Part shown: positions 39,501-52,214 of the stretch, one piece after another | Numbering within the stretch: position 1 is the stretch's first letter | Layout of the letters: each line of letters opens with the position of its first letter | Assembly: GCA_024138015.1 (NCBI GenBank) | Contig: JAMXBB010000010.1 | Location: forward strand, 84,171,958-84,235,957 | DNA: 64,000 nt | From: Lumnitzera littorea | Taxonomy: Eukaryota > Streptophyta > Magnoliopsida > Myrtales > Combretaceae | Reading direction: 5' to 3' | Notes under the pieces: generated by a model | Told to the model about the DNA's origin: nothing | Seen by the model: only the letters and a program-made list of their open reading frames with translations | Database searches by the model: none | Position numbers and translations under genes: made by a program

Positions 39501-42500
39501 TATAAAATAGCCTAAGAAAAGGAAAAATAAAGGAAATATGGGCAAGGTTGCTTAATCAATTATTTACTCTATTCTTCATTTTATTTCCTTACATTAATCA
39601 AATAGTGAAAAGGAAAAACTTCCACTTATTTCCTTCCAATTCTACTCTTTATACCTAAACGAGAATTAAAAAGAAATTGTATTTTCTTATTCTTCTTTCT
39701 TTTCTTTTCCTTTTTATAAATTTTCTTCCATTTTTATTTTTCTTAAAAGTTATCGAATATAGTGTAAACCTTGCTCAAACAGCTCTTTTAGCTTATAGGA
39801 CCATCTTTCCAAATCAAGGTTTTTATTAGCCACTCATTTTTACGTTGTTTTGTTCCTAAATTGTATACTTAATGTAGGAAGTTGGCCATTGTTAAGGTTA
39901 GTAATTAGGCACATGACCAACCAACCAAAAATGATATAATATGATTATAAGAAGATTTGTATTAAAAAAAAAAACACAATTAATAAATGGATTGATTTGT
40001 TTGGACACATGTATAAACATATTTGGGTTCGTGTTTAACACTCAAATCGCTTCTCACTAACTCATTTAAGGCTAGGGTTCTTAACAAGTTTTCTAAATTT
40101 TTAGCCTAATTTCTTGCCCGGATCTAATAGAGAGCTTGTATAAATTGATAATAATTGAGTACTTTACTTTACATCTCTATTTTAGCTTATACTTTGAGTA
40201 ATGATGTTTCTAAGTGGAAGTTTAAGGACTTCAATAGTTTTGCTCTCCAGAGCAAGTTTACTTAAACTGTCAAATTGTGTGGTCATGATTTGTAATGATT
40301 GATTTTTATATGCTATGTGTTTCCCTTATGGTTTGCTCTTTTATATAATAACAAAGTTTATTTTAAGATGTCTTATACTAGAAATACCCATATTAGAATG
40401 TAGTCTCATCTTTTCCACAAGGTTTCTTTCTTCCTCCTAAAAGCATATATTTTTTAATAATTTTATATTGCAGGATTTTATTTCCTTATTTATCGATAAA
40501 ATTCCTAGTGTTTGAATTATTCAAACATATGCTATACAAGTAAACTTGCCTTAGTACACAAAAGGATTTATGTGATTTAAATGTACCTTTGAATCTTGAT
40601 AATCTTTTAAGTATACCTCTTAAGCTTTGATGAAGTACAGATAGTAAAAATGGAATGAAAAGTGAAAGGTATGATAAATCCCTCTAATCAATATTTATTA
40701 CCATGTCAAGAACTCTCTTACGGAGTAGACTCTTCAACAATCCCTCTTAGAGAGTTAACAAAGAACGTAGTTAATTTGAGTATTGGCACGAATGCCAGAC
40801 TAAGTCATGGCCCAATTTAATGCATTGATATAATGTAGCAAATAAATTATGTACTTTGTTATATTCATTTAGACTTACTGTAATTAAAACTTTGTTTGTA
40901 ATATTATCTTTTGTTATATTCAAAAGTTTGAGTAGTTTATTCTTTTAGACTTTAATTTTATGAAAACTTTTGTTTTGATAATTTCAGCAGACATTACAGT
41001 TGCCTCAAGATCTATTTAGATTTTTTTTTTTTACTTAATAAACGAACCAACCCTGACACCAAGTGCATTTATTATTTGGATTAGATTATGGTTTATACTT
41101 TTTAAGTATAATTAATAAATGATCGTGTTACGGCTTTTAGCAGTCGCTATTCTAGCTTCTATATGCTTCAAGATGGAGTGATGCCTCGGAGATACCTTTT
41201 TCATTTTTTCTACTGTGTTACTGTATTTTTATCCTAAACATTATTTATCAACCTTGTGTTATGTCCTAGAAATACACATGATAAATTCAATATGAAAACC
41301 CAACATATCTAAAGAGCCTTTTCCAGAAAACAGAAAAAAAAAAAAAAAAAAGCAAAAAAGAAAAGAAGAGTCTCTTACTTTTGTCAACTATTATGTATTA
41401 TAATATTCAGAAAGGAAAAGATTGAATCCGATACCGTTAGATTTCAACGAGTTTAGTGGAAAAATAAATAAATAATCCAAATATACGGCTTTCAATACAT
41501 TGGAATTCTCAATGAAAGGAAAGGAAGACCAGTCATGCCTCAAGCCTAAAGTAAACGCTGGGAACTAAGAATCTAAAACATGTGGTGTGGAGGCCCTTTC
41601 ATCTTTTCTTCCACGGATTTCTTTTGCCGGTCAAATACTGAAAATTGGGTAGGAAAGGTAGGGTTCCAGCAATCTAAATACCTCCAAACTTAGGTGAATG
41701 TTAATGGATATAACATTTATGACAAATGTAATTGCTGGACCCCTTTGACACGCAACACAATTTGGAATTGTGAGATCGCCATTCGCTTGTATTTCCGTTG
41801 ACGTGGAAGTAAAACCCACGGCAACCATCCCCTTGTGATTTTTACACGGTTATAAATGTGGTTTGGAATGATTTAAGTCCATATAATTAATAAATGGATC
41901 ACGTATAATTATATTCATATCTAATCCAAAAGTTTATAACTATTTATAAACTCATCAATCAATAACTAGTCCCATCCTCTAAAAACTGGGTTATTTTAGA
42001 TTTTGTTAAATATTAGATTGATATTAGTGAGGATAAACTTAGTTGTAGACTATTTTAGTTCGACTTAATAATTACTCGATATCAATTTAAGTATAGTTGA
42101 ACGAAGCTCGAATTTAAGCTACTTAATTAGCTAGCTTATTGAATGGAGCTTGAGTTTTATAATATACGACTTAACAAATTCGTAAATCTAGTTAAACTTA
42201 ATTTGAATTTAAATATTAATCGAGTTTAAGCTAAATATATTATTATTATTTAAAGATTATTGAGTAAAAATGAGTTTAATCGACCCTAGTACTACTTTGT
42301 GTCAAGCTTGAGTTATGCATAACTCATGTGTCATTTTAATTCGATAGGTTTTGGAAAATTTTATATGACTAATATCCTTATCAGAAGGTATATTGATTTT
42401 TACCATGTTTAACTCTTTTAACAAGTTTATGCAATGTTGTCAGATCCAAACCGGATAGTTAACTCGAGAATGAAAATGAGTTAAGAGTCAAGAGTCAAGA

Positions 42501-45500
42501 GTCAAGAGAATCAATCAAAGTTAAGCTAAGTTCAATAAAAATATTATAATATAATTTATATTTATTTATAAAATAATAAAAATTACTTACATTTTTTAAA
42601 ATTGAAAGTTTAGAGTTTTTTATAGTTTATTTTTTGTTTTTTATTTGATTTACATTTATTTTTTAAGTAAATTGGTATACTTTTCACAAAATATAAGAGT
42701 AATGATATATTTTGACCCGGAAAAACCCAATGAGCATTTATAGAAATTGAATTAAACTGATCGAGTCAATAGGGTCAAATCAAGATCACTGCAAATAAAG
42801 GTCAAAGAGGTAACTTGAATTAGTTTAATGGAGAGGTCAAGTCCAACCAAGTTGGACCGAGTGGATTAACCTAAATATGACAACACTAAGTTTATATGCA
42901 GCATCCTATTTCCTTATACATTATAAAAAATTAATGCTTCAATTGTTCAATGTAGTATGCAAATAAACTCATCTTAGCTTAATATACAAATAAATTTAAA
43001 TAATTCACATGTGGGTTTTAGATCCAAAGACTCATCAATACACTCTATGGAAATACTTAAACAAAAGAAGAGCATGAAAAATTATTTTCGTAAATCTTTT
43101 CAACACATTACCGTTTTACTAATATTAATATATTTTTTCTTATATAGATTTTTTAGATATTTCTCTTGAATAGCTAACGATAGATCTAAGTGATTTTGGT
43201 TATTGACAAAGTATCCAATTTGGCTATGATTCAATATCATTAATATTAAATAAACTTTATCAGGCAAAAATTCCTAAGATATTAAAGCCTACGCCTCCCT
43301 TTATGTAAACTTATTCTAGCTAATCCAATAATCGGCCATTTTCCTTTCTTTTGCTCCCATCAAAGCTTTGCAATTAAGGAATTTACTTTGTTATACTACT
43401 TTTGGGATACTATAGAATAGCCCATAGAATAGGTAAGGATAGCATTAACTATTGCTATGATTAAGCTTGCGTATTAGGTCGGTTCAAAACTATCAGTTCA
43501 TGAGCCTGGTTATCATTGATTTGTTACTGGTTCATGGGTGGCGATTTTGGGTCAATTCGATCCTTAAAACGTTTTTTTTAATATTTAATTTTTTTATTAA
43601 TTTATTTTTTAAAATACATTAATAAATTCTAATAAAGTAGCTTCCTTTCACTTTTTTTTTAAGTTTCCTAATTCATTAAAATTTTCTAATTTTTTTTAAT
43701 AATTTCCAATTTAATGTAGTTCCAACTTTTTTATTTTTTTCCTCATTATCAAGTTCTTAATATTTAACAAATTTTACAAAAAGAACTTACAATAACTTAA
43801 ATTGAAATTTTAATATATCATTAACATATATTTAATTTATGATTAATCATATATAATTAATTTGATGATATTATTTTTAAAAAATTATACTTCACCATTA
43901 TAAAGAAGATAGTTTTAACATGCCATAACGATTATATCAAGACATAATAGAGATAATCCAATTATTATTTTTTTTTTCGACTTAATAACTTTCCTTCTCT
44001 CTCTCTTTCTCTTTTTTTTTAAGGGAATGAACTGGCTAAGCTAGCTTGACGATTCATTCACTGACGATTTGGGCGGTTTCACCTTCTTGAACTACTTGTG
44101 TCCTTCAGGCCCAACGATTCATGGGAGCAATTCGACTCGGTCTCCCATAGGCCAAGCTAATTCATTGACCCATCGGACCTGTTTACGATTCGTAACCAAT
44201 CCTTATACGAGTCTAACTATGATTAGTCATTCTTGTTTGCCACATTTGCTAGCTTATGCTTTCATCCTTGATGTTTAATCATCACCCATAGATTGCTTTC
44301 GTCATTGATTTACCTTAGAGCGTAGGAAAACATAACAAGTTTGGAATACATAAATGATTTTAAATTGAATGGATTTGAATAGAATAAAGATCAAAATAAT
44401 AAATCATTTTCCATGTTTAAAAATGTCCATTGAATGGAATGAAATATAACAATATTAGATGCGTAAATAAATTAATTATAAAAATGCTCTTAATTATTAT
44501 ATATCATAATTTATTTGAAAATTAAATAAATAATTTTAAGTTAATATAATTTGTGAGGATAGAATGGAATTACAATTTTGTCCTCTCAAAGGTGAAATCA
44601 ACAATTTAATTGAATCGTAATTCTGCTTTCAAATTACTCTTTCAAATATAGTAAAAGGGAATGGAACTCAAAATTGTGATTTAATTCCAATTTATTTCCA
44701 CGTACCAAATGTAACAAAGATTATTGGATTTTAGTATGTTTAAATTCTTAACCAAAGAAGTATGAGTTTCAATAGAGGTATTTGTGCTAAACTCTAGGCT
44801 TTATTTGTAATATAGCATAAACTTGCTTCATTTTAAACCCCTCCATGTAATGTGTAAAATTATACGTCATACATGTGTATTTCAATGTGATTTCATTTTT
44901 AAATTCATTTAAAATAATTAAATGCACTCTCAATGGATCAAATGTACAACAGTTAGAAAAAGAATCAAATTCAGTGTCAAGTGCATTATATTTTAAACCA
45001 ATTTGATACTATTTGAAATATTTGATTTTTTTTTAATATAAGAAATAGGAGATTAAAAAAAAAAGAAGCGTGAACACGGGAGAGATACGGACAATATACT
45101 ACGGGTGTAACCAAGATTCACAACAAAAAGAAGCCCAACTCGAAAGATTGGAGCCCACGTCCAAATACCAAGAGGACAGATTGGATTTGTTTCGTCTTTA
45201 ATTCCTGGCCAAGATTATAAAGAAGTCGCGGAAAGGGCGAAAGTGGACCGCCAAAGCTCAGCACGTGGAGGGCAATGTGTTCTTCCTTCCTTTCCATTAA
45301 AATAGAGCGAACGAAGCAGAAGGGCCAGGGTCATTTGGTTAATCTTTCCGATATCTTTCTAGTATTTATTGGAATGTTGCGTTTAGTAAATATGAGATAT
45401 AAGAAAATTAAAATATAATTATATATATTTATATTTTAAAATTAAATATTCAATAAATTTTTATAAATTTAAATTTATTTATCATTTACTTTATTCATTT

Positions 45501-45824
45501 TATATAACAATTGTGATAAATGAGTCAACGAGTTATTATGAAACTCGAACCGAACATATAAAGCATGTACTACTAAGTATTTTGTTTTGTCTAATTGATG
45601 AATGACAATTTAGCACATGCCATATTGTTTTATCTTCTTCAATGTACTCGGCATGGATTTGTAGCAACTTTTCATCTTGTGTAACAATTTCCTTTACACA
45701 ACTACCAATTTAAATGTCCTTTTCTAGTATATAAATGTATATTTTAAATCTTTCTTTTTAAAAGTACATAAAATTTCACTAGAGTTGTGTGGATGGGATT
45801 GGTTTATTTAACAGTGTTTGGGGN
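39501..45824. other. AT-rich gene-free region
   Basis: No gene was recognised. A slightly GC-richer patch at 41560-41830 includes a 65-codon minus-strand open frame (starting MVAVGFTSTST) with no recognisable family. Another patch at 45060-45330 has CACGTG and several gggcc/gggct words, like a promoter fragment, but no coding sequence follows on either strand. The interval 43450-44260 has GGTTC-rich, hAT-like ends of uncertain nature. A small gagtcaa triplication occurs at 42483-42510. Confidence 0.4.
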
Positions 45825-47012
45825 GACCCATTTTGACCCACTCGCTTGCACATGTAGGTTGGAATTTCTGTCCCAACCGAACCCACTATGGATTTGCGAG
45901 TTAAGCGAGTCAACCTACAACTTTTATTATATTTACCTAGTTTAGCATATCAACATGTCTATTGTTACATTATTCATCATGCATCATGTGTTGCATGATT
46001 CTAGGAGCTACGACAAGGAATTTAATACATTTACTCAATTTTTTATTAGTTTCCTTTTACTATTTAATTATAATTTAATGACAATTTTGTATGGTGTAAT
46101 ATTGTTCAATTTTGTTTTCTATTCACTATATATTAGTTACTAGATAGTAATTAATAAGTATCAATAATAGATATATAATGTTCGTAACTATTAATATGAT
46201 AGTAAAATCCTTACATGCTATTGACAACAACTAATTGACCCACCATGGTCCAATACCATGTTGAGTGACATAGTTGTTGTCAATAGCATGTAACAAGTAT
46301 ACTATAATATTAAAAGTTACGGAGGGGGGGGGGGGGAGAGAGAGAGAGAGAGAGGGGATTAGGCTTAAAAATTTTAACCCAAGTAAATATGAGCATTTTT
46401 AGCCCACTCTACTTAACCCTCGAGTTAAAGTGAGCCAATCTTTTAAAGGGTAGGTTAGCTTACTAACCTGCTCTAATGACTATGGAGATCGAAGAAGTCT
46501 TATCTCAAGTAAAAGTTAGAGAAACAAAAAAAAGAAAACAATTTATTTATTAATCTTCGCTCTTCATGTCACTCAACATGGTATTGGACCATGGTGGGTC
46601 AATTAGTTGTTGTCAATAGCATGTAAGGATTTTACTATCATATTAATAGTTACGAACATTATATATCTATTATTGATACTTATTAATTACTATCTAGTAA
46701 CTAATATATAGTGAATAGAAAACAAAATTGAACAATATTACACCATACAAAATTGTCATTAAATTATAATTAAATAGTAAAAGGAAACTAATAAAAAATT
46801 GAGTAAATGTATTAAATTCCTTGTCGTAGCTCCTAGAATCATGCAACACATGATGCATGATGAATAATGTAACAATAGACATGTTGATATGCTAAACTAG
46901 GTAAATATAATAAAAGTTGTAGGTTGACTCGCTTAACTCGCAAATCCATAGTGGGTTCGGTTGGGACAGAAATTCCAACCTACATGTGCAAGCGAGTGGG
47001 TCAAAATGGGTC
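45825..47012. repeat. Inverted repeat, 447-bp arms (foldback-like)
   Basis: The arm 45825-46271 is the reverse complement of 46566-47012. I found no mismatch or indel on reading both arms through, and the two arms have exactly equal length. The spacer is 294 bp and includes a run of about 13 G followed by an (AG)n tract at 46322-46355. Each arm encodes the same chance 62-codon open frame. Words such as gacccattttgaccca and gcgagttaagcgagtcaacc near the outer ends resemble subterminal sequence of plant hAT or foldback elements. An ambiguous base (n) sits at 45824, just outside the left arm. It may be a foldback transposon, a hairpin RNA source or an assembly artefact. Confidence 0.9.
46211..46293. 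repeat. Nested 22-bp perfect inverted repeat at the inner arm boundary
   Basis: ttacatgctattgacaacaact (46211-46232) is matched in reverse complement at 46272-46293, across a 39-base loop. The second half begins exactly where the large left arm ends. The same 22-mer also occurs in the right arm at 46605-46626. Confidence 0.9.
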
Positions 47013-47426
47013 GATTCGCTTAACTTACAAGCCCGTTTAGCCTACTTGCATAGGTCTGATTTCCACTTTTTAATTCTTATATTTTAATCATCACCTTTAT
47101 TATAATTATAAGGGAAAAGTACAAAAAAAAATCCTAAAGTTTTACGTTTTTACAAATCAGTCTTTAACCTTTCGAGAGAATTCAATCTAATCAAGTGTGT
47201 AATAAGCTAATTCAAAATGTAATTTGACATAAGGACTTGCATTACAATTTGATCAAGATTTATGACATTTAAATGCTTAATTAATCTTCCTTTGCCCCCC
47301 TTTCCGACTTATCTTATGTGGATCGTTTTTTAAATTCTAAGTTTTGTAAGGAATCGTTCTAATCAATTACGATATGAATTGATAGCACAATCACTAGAAC
47401 CAATTTGATTGCTCCTTGATTATATT
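47013..47426. other. Spacer between inverted repeat and LTR, no gene seen
   Basis: AT-rich sequence without a supported feature. The first 40 bases (cccgtttagcctacttgcat) resemble the outer end of a hAT-like element. Confidence 0.35.
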
Positions 47427-48003
47427 TGTTGATAGAAGATTTTGGGCATAGGTTCTTAATCAACCTATTTGGGGCCAAGACCGCCTTGTTTGAAGCACTT
47501 AGAACCTCTAATAGAGCTATTCTTGAAGAATTGAGCTACCTTCATCTTAGACCCGTCCATTGAAGTTTCATGTCATCTACTACTGAAGGGTACTTGACCT
47601 CTAATAGGTTGAGTGCTTGATTATAAAGCATAGTTGAGCATAGAAACTTTACACAAGAGGAAGCCTGGTGCTAGAATGGAAGGTCAATTAATAAAAATTT
47701 ATATTAGATTTAGCATCATCAAAAGACATACTTCCCTTATCTAGCAACATCTTTACCCTAATTTCCTAAATTATCCCCAAATTTCCACCATAAATAGAGG
47801 TGATCCCCTAATCATTCATACATACATGTACTTACTCTTTGATCTTGCATACTTGCAATTCCCACATGAACTTAAGCATTAGAGTAGCCCTGTTAGACAA
47901 CCCTCTGGTTATTCCATTGATCGTTTCCTATTTTGCAAGCCTACCTATACATGCTAGAAGGCTCAAGTCTCTAATACTCTACTTGTAAATTCTATCTACG
48001 ACA
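47427..48003 (+). repeat. LTR of a second gypsy (Tat-like) element
   Basis: It starts TGTTGATAGA, close to the TGTTGACAGG of the first element, and ends CTACGACA. It contains a tataaata-like ccataaatagagg at about 47795 and an acttaagcattagagtagcc segment near 47870 of the type seen near the transcript start of Tat LTRs. No matching right LTR was found in the window. Confidence 0.6.
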
Positions 48004-48650
48004 TTTGGCACCATCAATCGGAACTAACATGTACTTGAGTTTTCATGATAGCAATGAAAAGAACTAGAATCAACAAAGAAACTTCTAATGCTATTGGTGG
48101 TAGCCAAGCCTCAAGTGTTGGCACTAGTAATGAGAACCAGTTCCCCACCAATCAATAACAACTAGTTAACTTGGAGAAATGTATTAGGAATTGATGGCCA
48201 TGAATGTGGCGCTAGAGGCTAAGAATGCCGAAATGTAGCAATAAAATGAGCTGATCATGGCTCAAAATGATGGATGCTTCTATTTATCAACCTGATGGAA
48301 AGAGAGGGTGGAACCCATCACTGCCTAAGTGCAAGGGAAACAATACTCTACCACCATATCCTTAAGATCAGCAAGCGTAAATTACAATAGATAGCAACCG
48401 TGCCCTTGCTAAAACGAGTAATTTGTCAAGTCCTAGGGAGGAGCAGCCTATTCCATTATCTTGTGCATAAAGCTTAAGGTAGCTATGTAAATAAAAAAAC
48501 CTAAGCAGTTTGTAGCTCGACTTCGTTATCTTACCAACAGTGTAGATATGAATTGGTTAAGGCAAATGATGATAGATCTTATAGGCTCTAGGGGACCAAC
48601 ATAACAACTACGAGCTGTAAAGTAGCCAAATGCCAAGTTTTGGTTGTATT
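48004..48650 (+). pseudogene. Primer site and gag-leader remnant of the second gypsy element
   Basis: tttggcaccatcaatcgg directly follows the LTR and resembles a gypsy primer-binding site. The following sequence gives short open pieces (MKRTRINKETSNAIGG and others) before stops. No protease, RT or integrase was found downstream, so the element is deleted internally. Confidence 0.5.
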
Positions 48651-48654
48651 AGAG

Positions 48655-48971
48655 ACCTCCTCAAGAATTCTTCATGTAAAGATGACTTATTTATAAGCTC
48701 ACCATATGTCGAAGACTAGTTGGAAATCTTATATAAAGGCTTATTTGAGAGCCCTTCATATGTTAAAGACTTATTTAAGAGCTCCTCATGTATTAGAGAC
48801 CCAATTAGGAGCTCTTTGTATGTTGAAGACCTGCTTATGAGCTTTCCATATTTAAGAGACCTGTTAGTGAGCTCTTTGAATGATGTAGACCTAAAGGAGA
48901 GCTCATTTGAGTATGAAGACCTGCTAAGACTCGCTAGAGACCTATTTAAGAGCTCATTAAGTGGAGTCTAG
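48655..48971 (+). repeat. 30-bp minisatellite with an open frame encoding decapeptide repeats
   Basis: From 48720 an 83-codon frame reads as about seven imperfect 10-residue units of the form L-F/L-x-S-S/P-x-x-x-x-D (for example LFKSSSCIRD, LLMSFPYLRD, LKESSFEYED). At DNA level this is a 30-base period with gagctc and gaagacct/gagacct words; degenerate units extend upstream to about 48655. It lies in the remnant of the second gypsy element. I do not recognise a protein family and do not claim expression. Confidence 0.75.
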
Positions 48972-50639
48972 TCTAAGAAGCTCATACGAAGAAATTTTAC
49001 TTGTTAGAGAGCTCAACATAATAGGTCATTGAGAATAGGTCACTAAGAATATGTTGTGGAAACACATCATGAAAAACAAGTCAACATGAACAAGTCATCA
49101 AGTACCCAACAGCTCATCATCTAATTAGCTACTACAGTAGTTAAGTGTTGGATTTGCTTGTTCGTGATCCTTAGTTTCTACTGGCATTACTTGCTATGGC
49201 CATAAGCATTACTCTCGATATTGATGATGCCACCATATGTACTAGGGTTTAACATGTTTCTTGCTTCTCAATTTATCACTCGAGTTAAATACAAATGTAC
49301 AAGAATTGAAAAACACCACTAATAGTTAAAACCAATCATTTACAGTGATAACAATAATAGCACAACAGCCACTAGATACTTAAATACAACAGCATACACA
49401 GCTTAAGCATGACCTCAGCAAGTCAAAACACTAAAAGTATTACTTCAATTCACTATCGAAGCTACTCAAACACACAACAACACAATAGAACACTATTAAA
49501 CCTTAAGCTTTAATATCGAGTTTTACTTGATGTGCCTAGGAGTTGGATATTCACTTAAGAGAAAAGCTTCAATGGTACTAACAAACTAAGTAAATTGATG
49601 AGCAACGTGCATATGCTAATAAAATTTTACTATGTGAAGCATCATTGGTATTTTTTTTTTTTAAATGTATGTACCTTTATTATTATGTGTTTAAATATCA
49701 TTGGTATTTCTACGCCATTCATCGATTTATGTAGAGTGCAAGTATCATTGAATCTTTTTTCAGTCATTAGAGCTTACTATAAAAAAGATGGGTCTTTTAA
49801 AGTAACAAAGAAATAGAGTTGGAAAGGGATTTAATGTAGCAACCTAAGCAATGCAAATGGATTTTATGTACCATTTGAGCCTTACACAACCTACCCTCAA
49901 CTTAAGACTTAGAAACTTTATAATAGGGTCCACTCACCACAAGCCCGCATAACTAGGGTTAATAAGAGTGTAATATACTCGGAAAATCAATTCATAAGCT
50001 AAAAGAAAGAAGAATACTCAATATATTGATGGAGAGATGATAATGCAACTATAAGTTCCTTGGGCTATCTATAGTATGCCTACTAAGTTCAAAGAGGAAA
50101 GAAGAAAATTATAAAAAGGGTTACATCAAACTTAACAACTTAAGAACATATAAAAAGGGGAAAAATGATAAAACACAAAAAGAAACAAAAGGAATATCTC
50201 TTGTGGGAGACAAGATAAAGGTTGGTTAAGTTGTACGCTAAGGCAAGAATATGGAAAGAATGTTAAAATTGATGTCGTTAGTAATTTTGGAGAGGTAGTA
50301 TGAGGTCTGTAAGGAAAACAAATAGGTCTAGCAAGATGTCGTACATCTCAGGCCAACTCTAAAGTCAAATCTAAAGTATGGGCATGAGATGTCAACATAG
50401 ATGTAAGTAGGCAGGTTAGACAGGAGCTAGGCTAACTCAGAAAATCTTGAGGAACTTTCCTAAAGTGAGGATTAAGATGTTGTAAGGGGTGGGGATGTAG
50501 TGCTGTAGAGTTCTTGCTAAGTTCTATTAAGGGCTCGATAGCTTTGATACATGTCAAAACGCTTAGATAGGTTAGACGCTAGTGAAAGAGTAGGTAAACA
50601 AAATTGTCCTCGGCCACTTAGTTGTTAAGAATTCTTCAA
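48972..50639. other. Gene-free stretch between repeats
   Basis: No gene was recognised. The parts at 49290-49560 and 49850-50640 have the A- and AC-rich look of retroelement debris but lack any diagnostic domain. The 73-codon frame at 49595 is AT-rich and not supported. Confidence 0.35.
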
Positions 50640-51690
50640 GCAAGGCCTTGAAGGCCTCGAAGCCATGCTTTTGTGATGGGACCAGAGGTTGGAGTCTCAT
50701 TAAAGTCTAAAGCAACATATTTCTAATGTGCTCTTAATAAAATTCAAAAGAAGCTTGGTGGGTGGAAAATGAGGCATCTAAGCATGGTTTATCAACTACT
50801 ATTAACAAAATCAATCTTAGAAACCCTTCCTATTCACTACATGTAACAAACTAAGCTTCTCATAAAGTTGCTTCCAAGAATAAATTTGATTATGAGAAAC
50901 TTCATTTGAATTGTAAATGGTAATCAAAGGAAAATTCATTGGGACACCATTACCAAACCATAAGAGTATGGTGGATTAGGAATTCCAAATTAGAAATAGG
51001 TCGTATACAATTAAAAGGTTATTCACATTGAAATTTAAATCAATCATCTAGACTAACCTATGTAAAGCAAAATATAGAAAAGAAAAAAAAAAGGTGTAAT
51101 GAATTATTAAGTGCCACAAATTCATTTTCTTTTTGGAAAGAACAAACTAAGCAGTTTGTTCCATAACACAAAGTATTAGGTAATGGTGAAAAAACAAGCT
51201 TTTCGTTTGATATTTAGGGAAGTTCTAGGAGTTTAATACAAGTTTTCCATGTTCCTATGCACACATCACTTAAGAACTTGCTGGTTAAGGCTGTTTCATC
51301 TCAAAGCAATATTGGAGTGAAGATAAAGCTAGCTTTTCAATCTCTAAATGGTTAGTGAAGGAAATAGGACCAATCTTACACTGATAAGAACTTTTAGATG
51401 AAGTCATAATGTCAAAAACCTATTGGGAGGACATTACCTAAAAAAATTTACATCCATCTTCAAATGTTAGAAATTCAATATGATAAAAGTTAGGATTGAA
51501 TCTAGTCAATAAATATATGTCATAAGTTGAAATTGTTATTTAGAGAGTATGTTAAAATGGTCTTCTTAAAAGAGCTAAGTTGAAATTAATAACTCTCAAT
51601 CATAACCACTTTTTCCCTAGATGTGAACACTAAGATGAAACCATTGAGCATACATTAAGAGAATTACAAGCTTTTTGGTTGCGTGGAGGT
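50640..51690 (+). pseudogene. L1-type LINE fragment: end of RT and zf-RVT region
   Basis: At 50735-51000 the translation across stops reads IQKKLGGWKMRHLSMVYQ, LLTKSILETLPIHYM, then IHWDTITKP and YGGLGIPN. This is the conserved C-terminal part of plant L1 reverse transcriptases. At about 51550-51690 a zinc-knuckle-like block follows (KRAKLKL ... FFPRCEH ... ETIEHTLRELQAFW), the zf-RVT domain. Frames are broken and the upstream RT and endonuclease are absent, which fits a 5'-truncated LINE. A T-rich run follows at 51695-51715. Confidence 0.75.
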
Positions 51691-52214
51691 TGTTTCTTCT
51701 TCTTCTTCTTCTTTTTAATTTAAGTTGAGTGAAGCAAATAATGTTGTTGATTCCCAGTAAACTTTCCACCATTAGATGAACCTAATAAAAGCCATAAACA
51801 TTTAACAACATTCCAAATTGCATAATGACTACATTTTTAGAATTTTTCATTATTTTTAAAAAAAATTTCTATTAAATAGTGGTAAAATAGTATGAGCTTT
51901 ACACTCTAAACATTTACTACAACTTTACATCATTTTGTAAACTTATCTACTTTTAATTTATATGAGCTATGGAACCTAATAAGTCTCTTAATTTTCCACA
52001 TTTTGAGCACTCTTCAAATTTCACAAAATTCTCAAATGCCTCCATATTTATAAGGTAGGTCATATTTTTTGTCTAGTGCGCATTTTCAAGGCACACCAAA
52101 TTACTAGTTTCCTCCAAATTTCCCCTAATGAGCCAAATTCTACCAAATTTCCACCGTAACCTAATGGGCATGACACCACCATATTTGTAAGGTATCGCAA
52201 TAATAACAAACTTC

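Noticed and set aside
41631..41828. 65-codon minus-strand open frame in a GC-richer patch
   Set aside because: There is no family resemblance, no splice continuation and no repeat of it elsewhere in the window; it is too weak to call a gene.
43450..44260. Possible hAT-type nonautonomous element
   Set aside because: GGTTC-rich words occur near both ends, but no terminal inverted repeat or 8-bp target duplication could be aligned.
45955..46882. Two identical 62-codon open frames on opposite strands
   Set aside because: They are one AT-rich chance frame present in both arms of the inverted repeat, with no recognised domain.
49140..49160. Right LTR start of the second gypsy element (gttaagtgttgg)
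   Set aside because: The sequence after it does not match the left LTR at 47427-48003.
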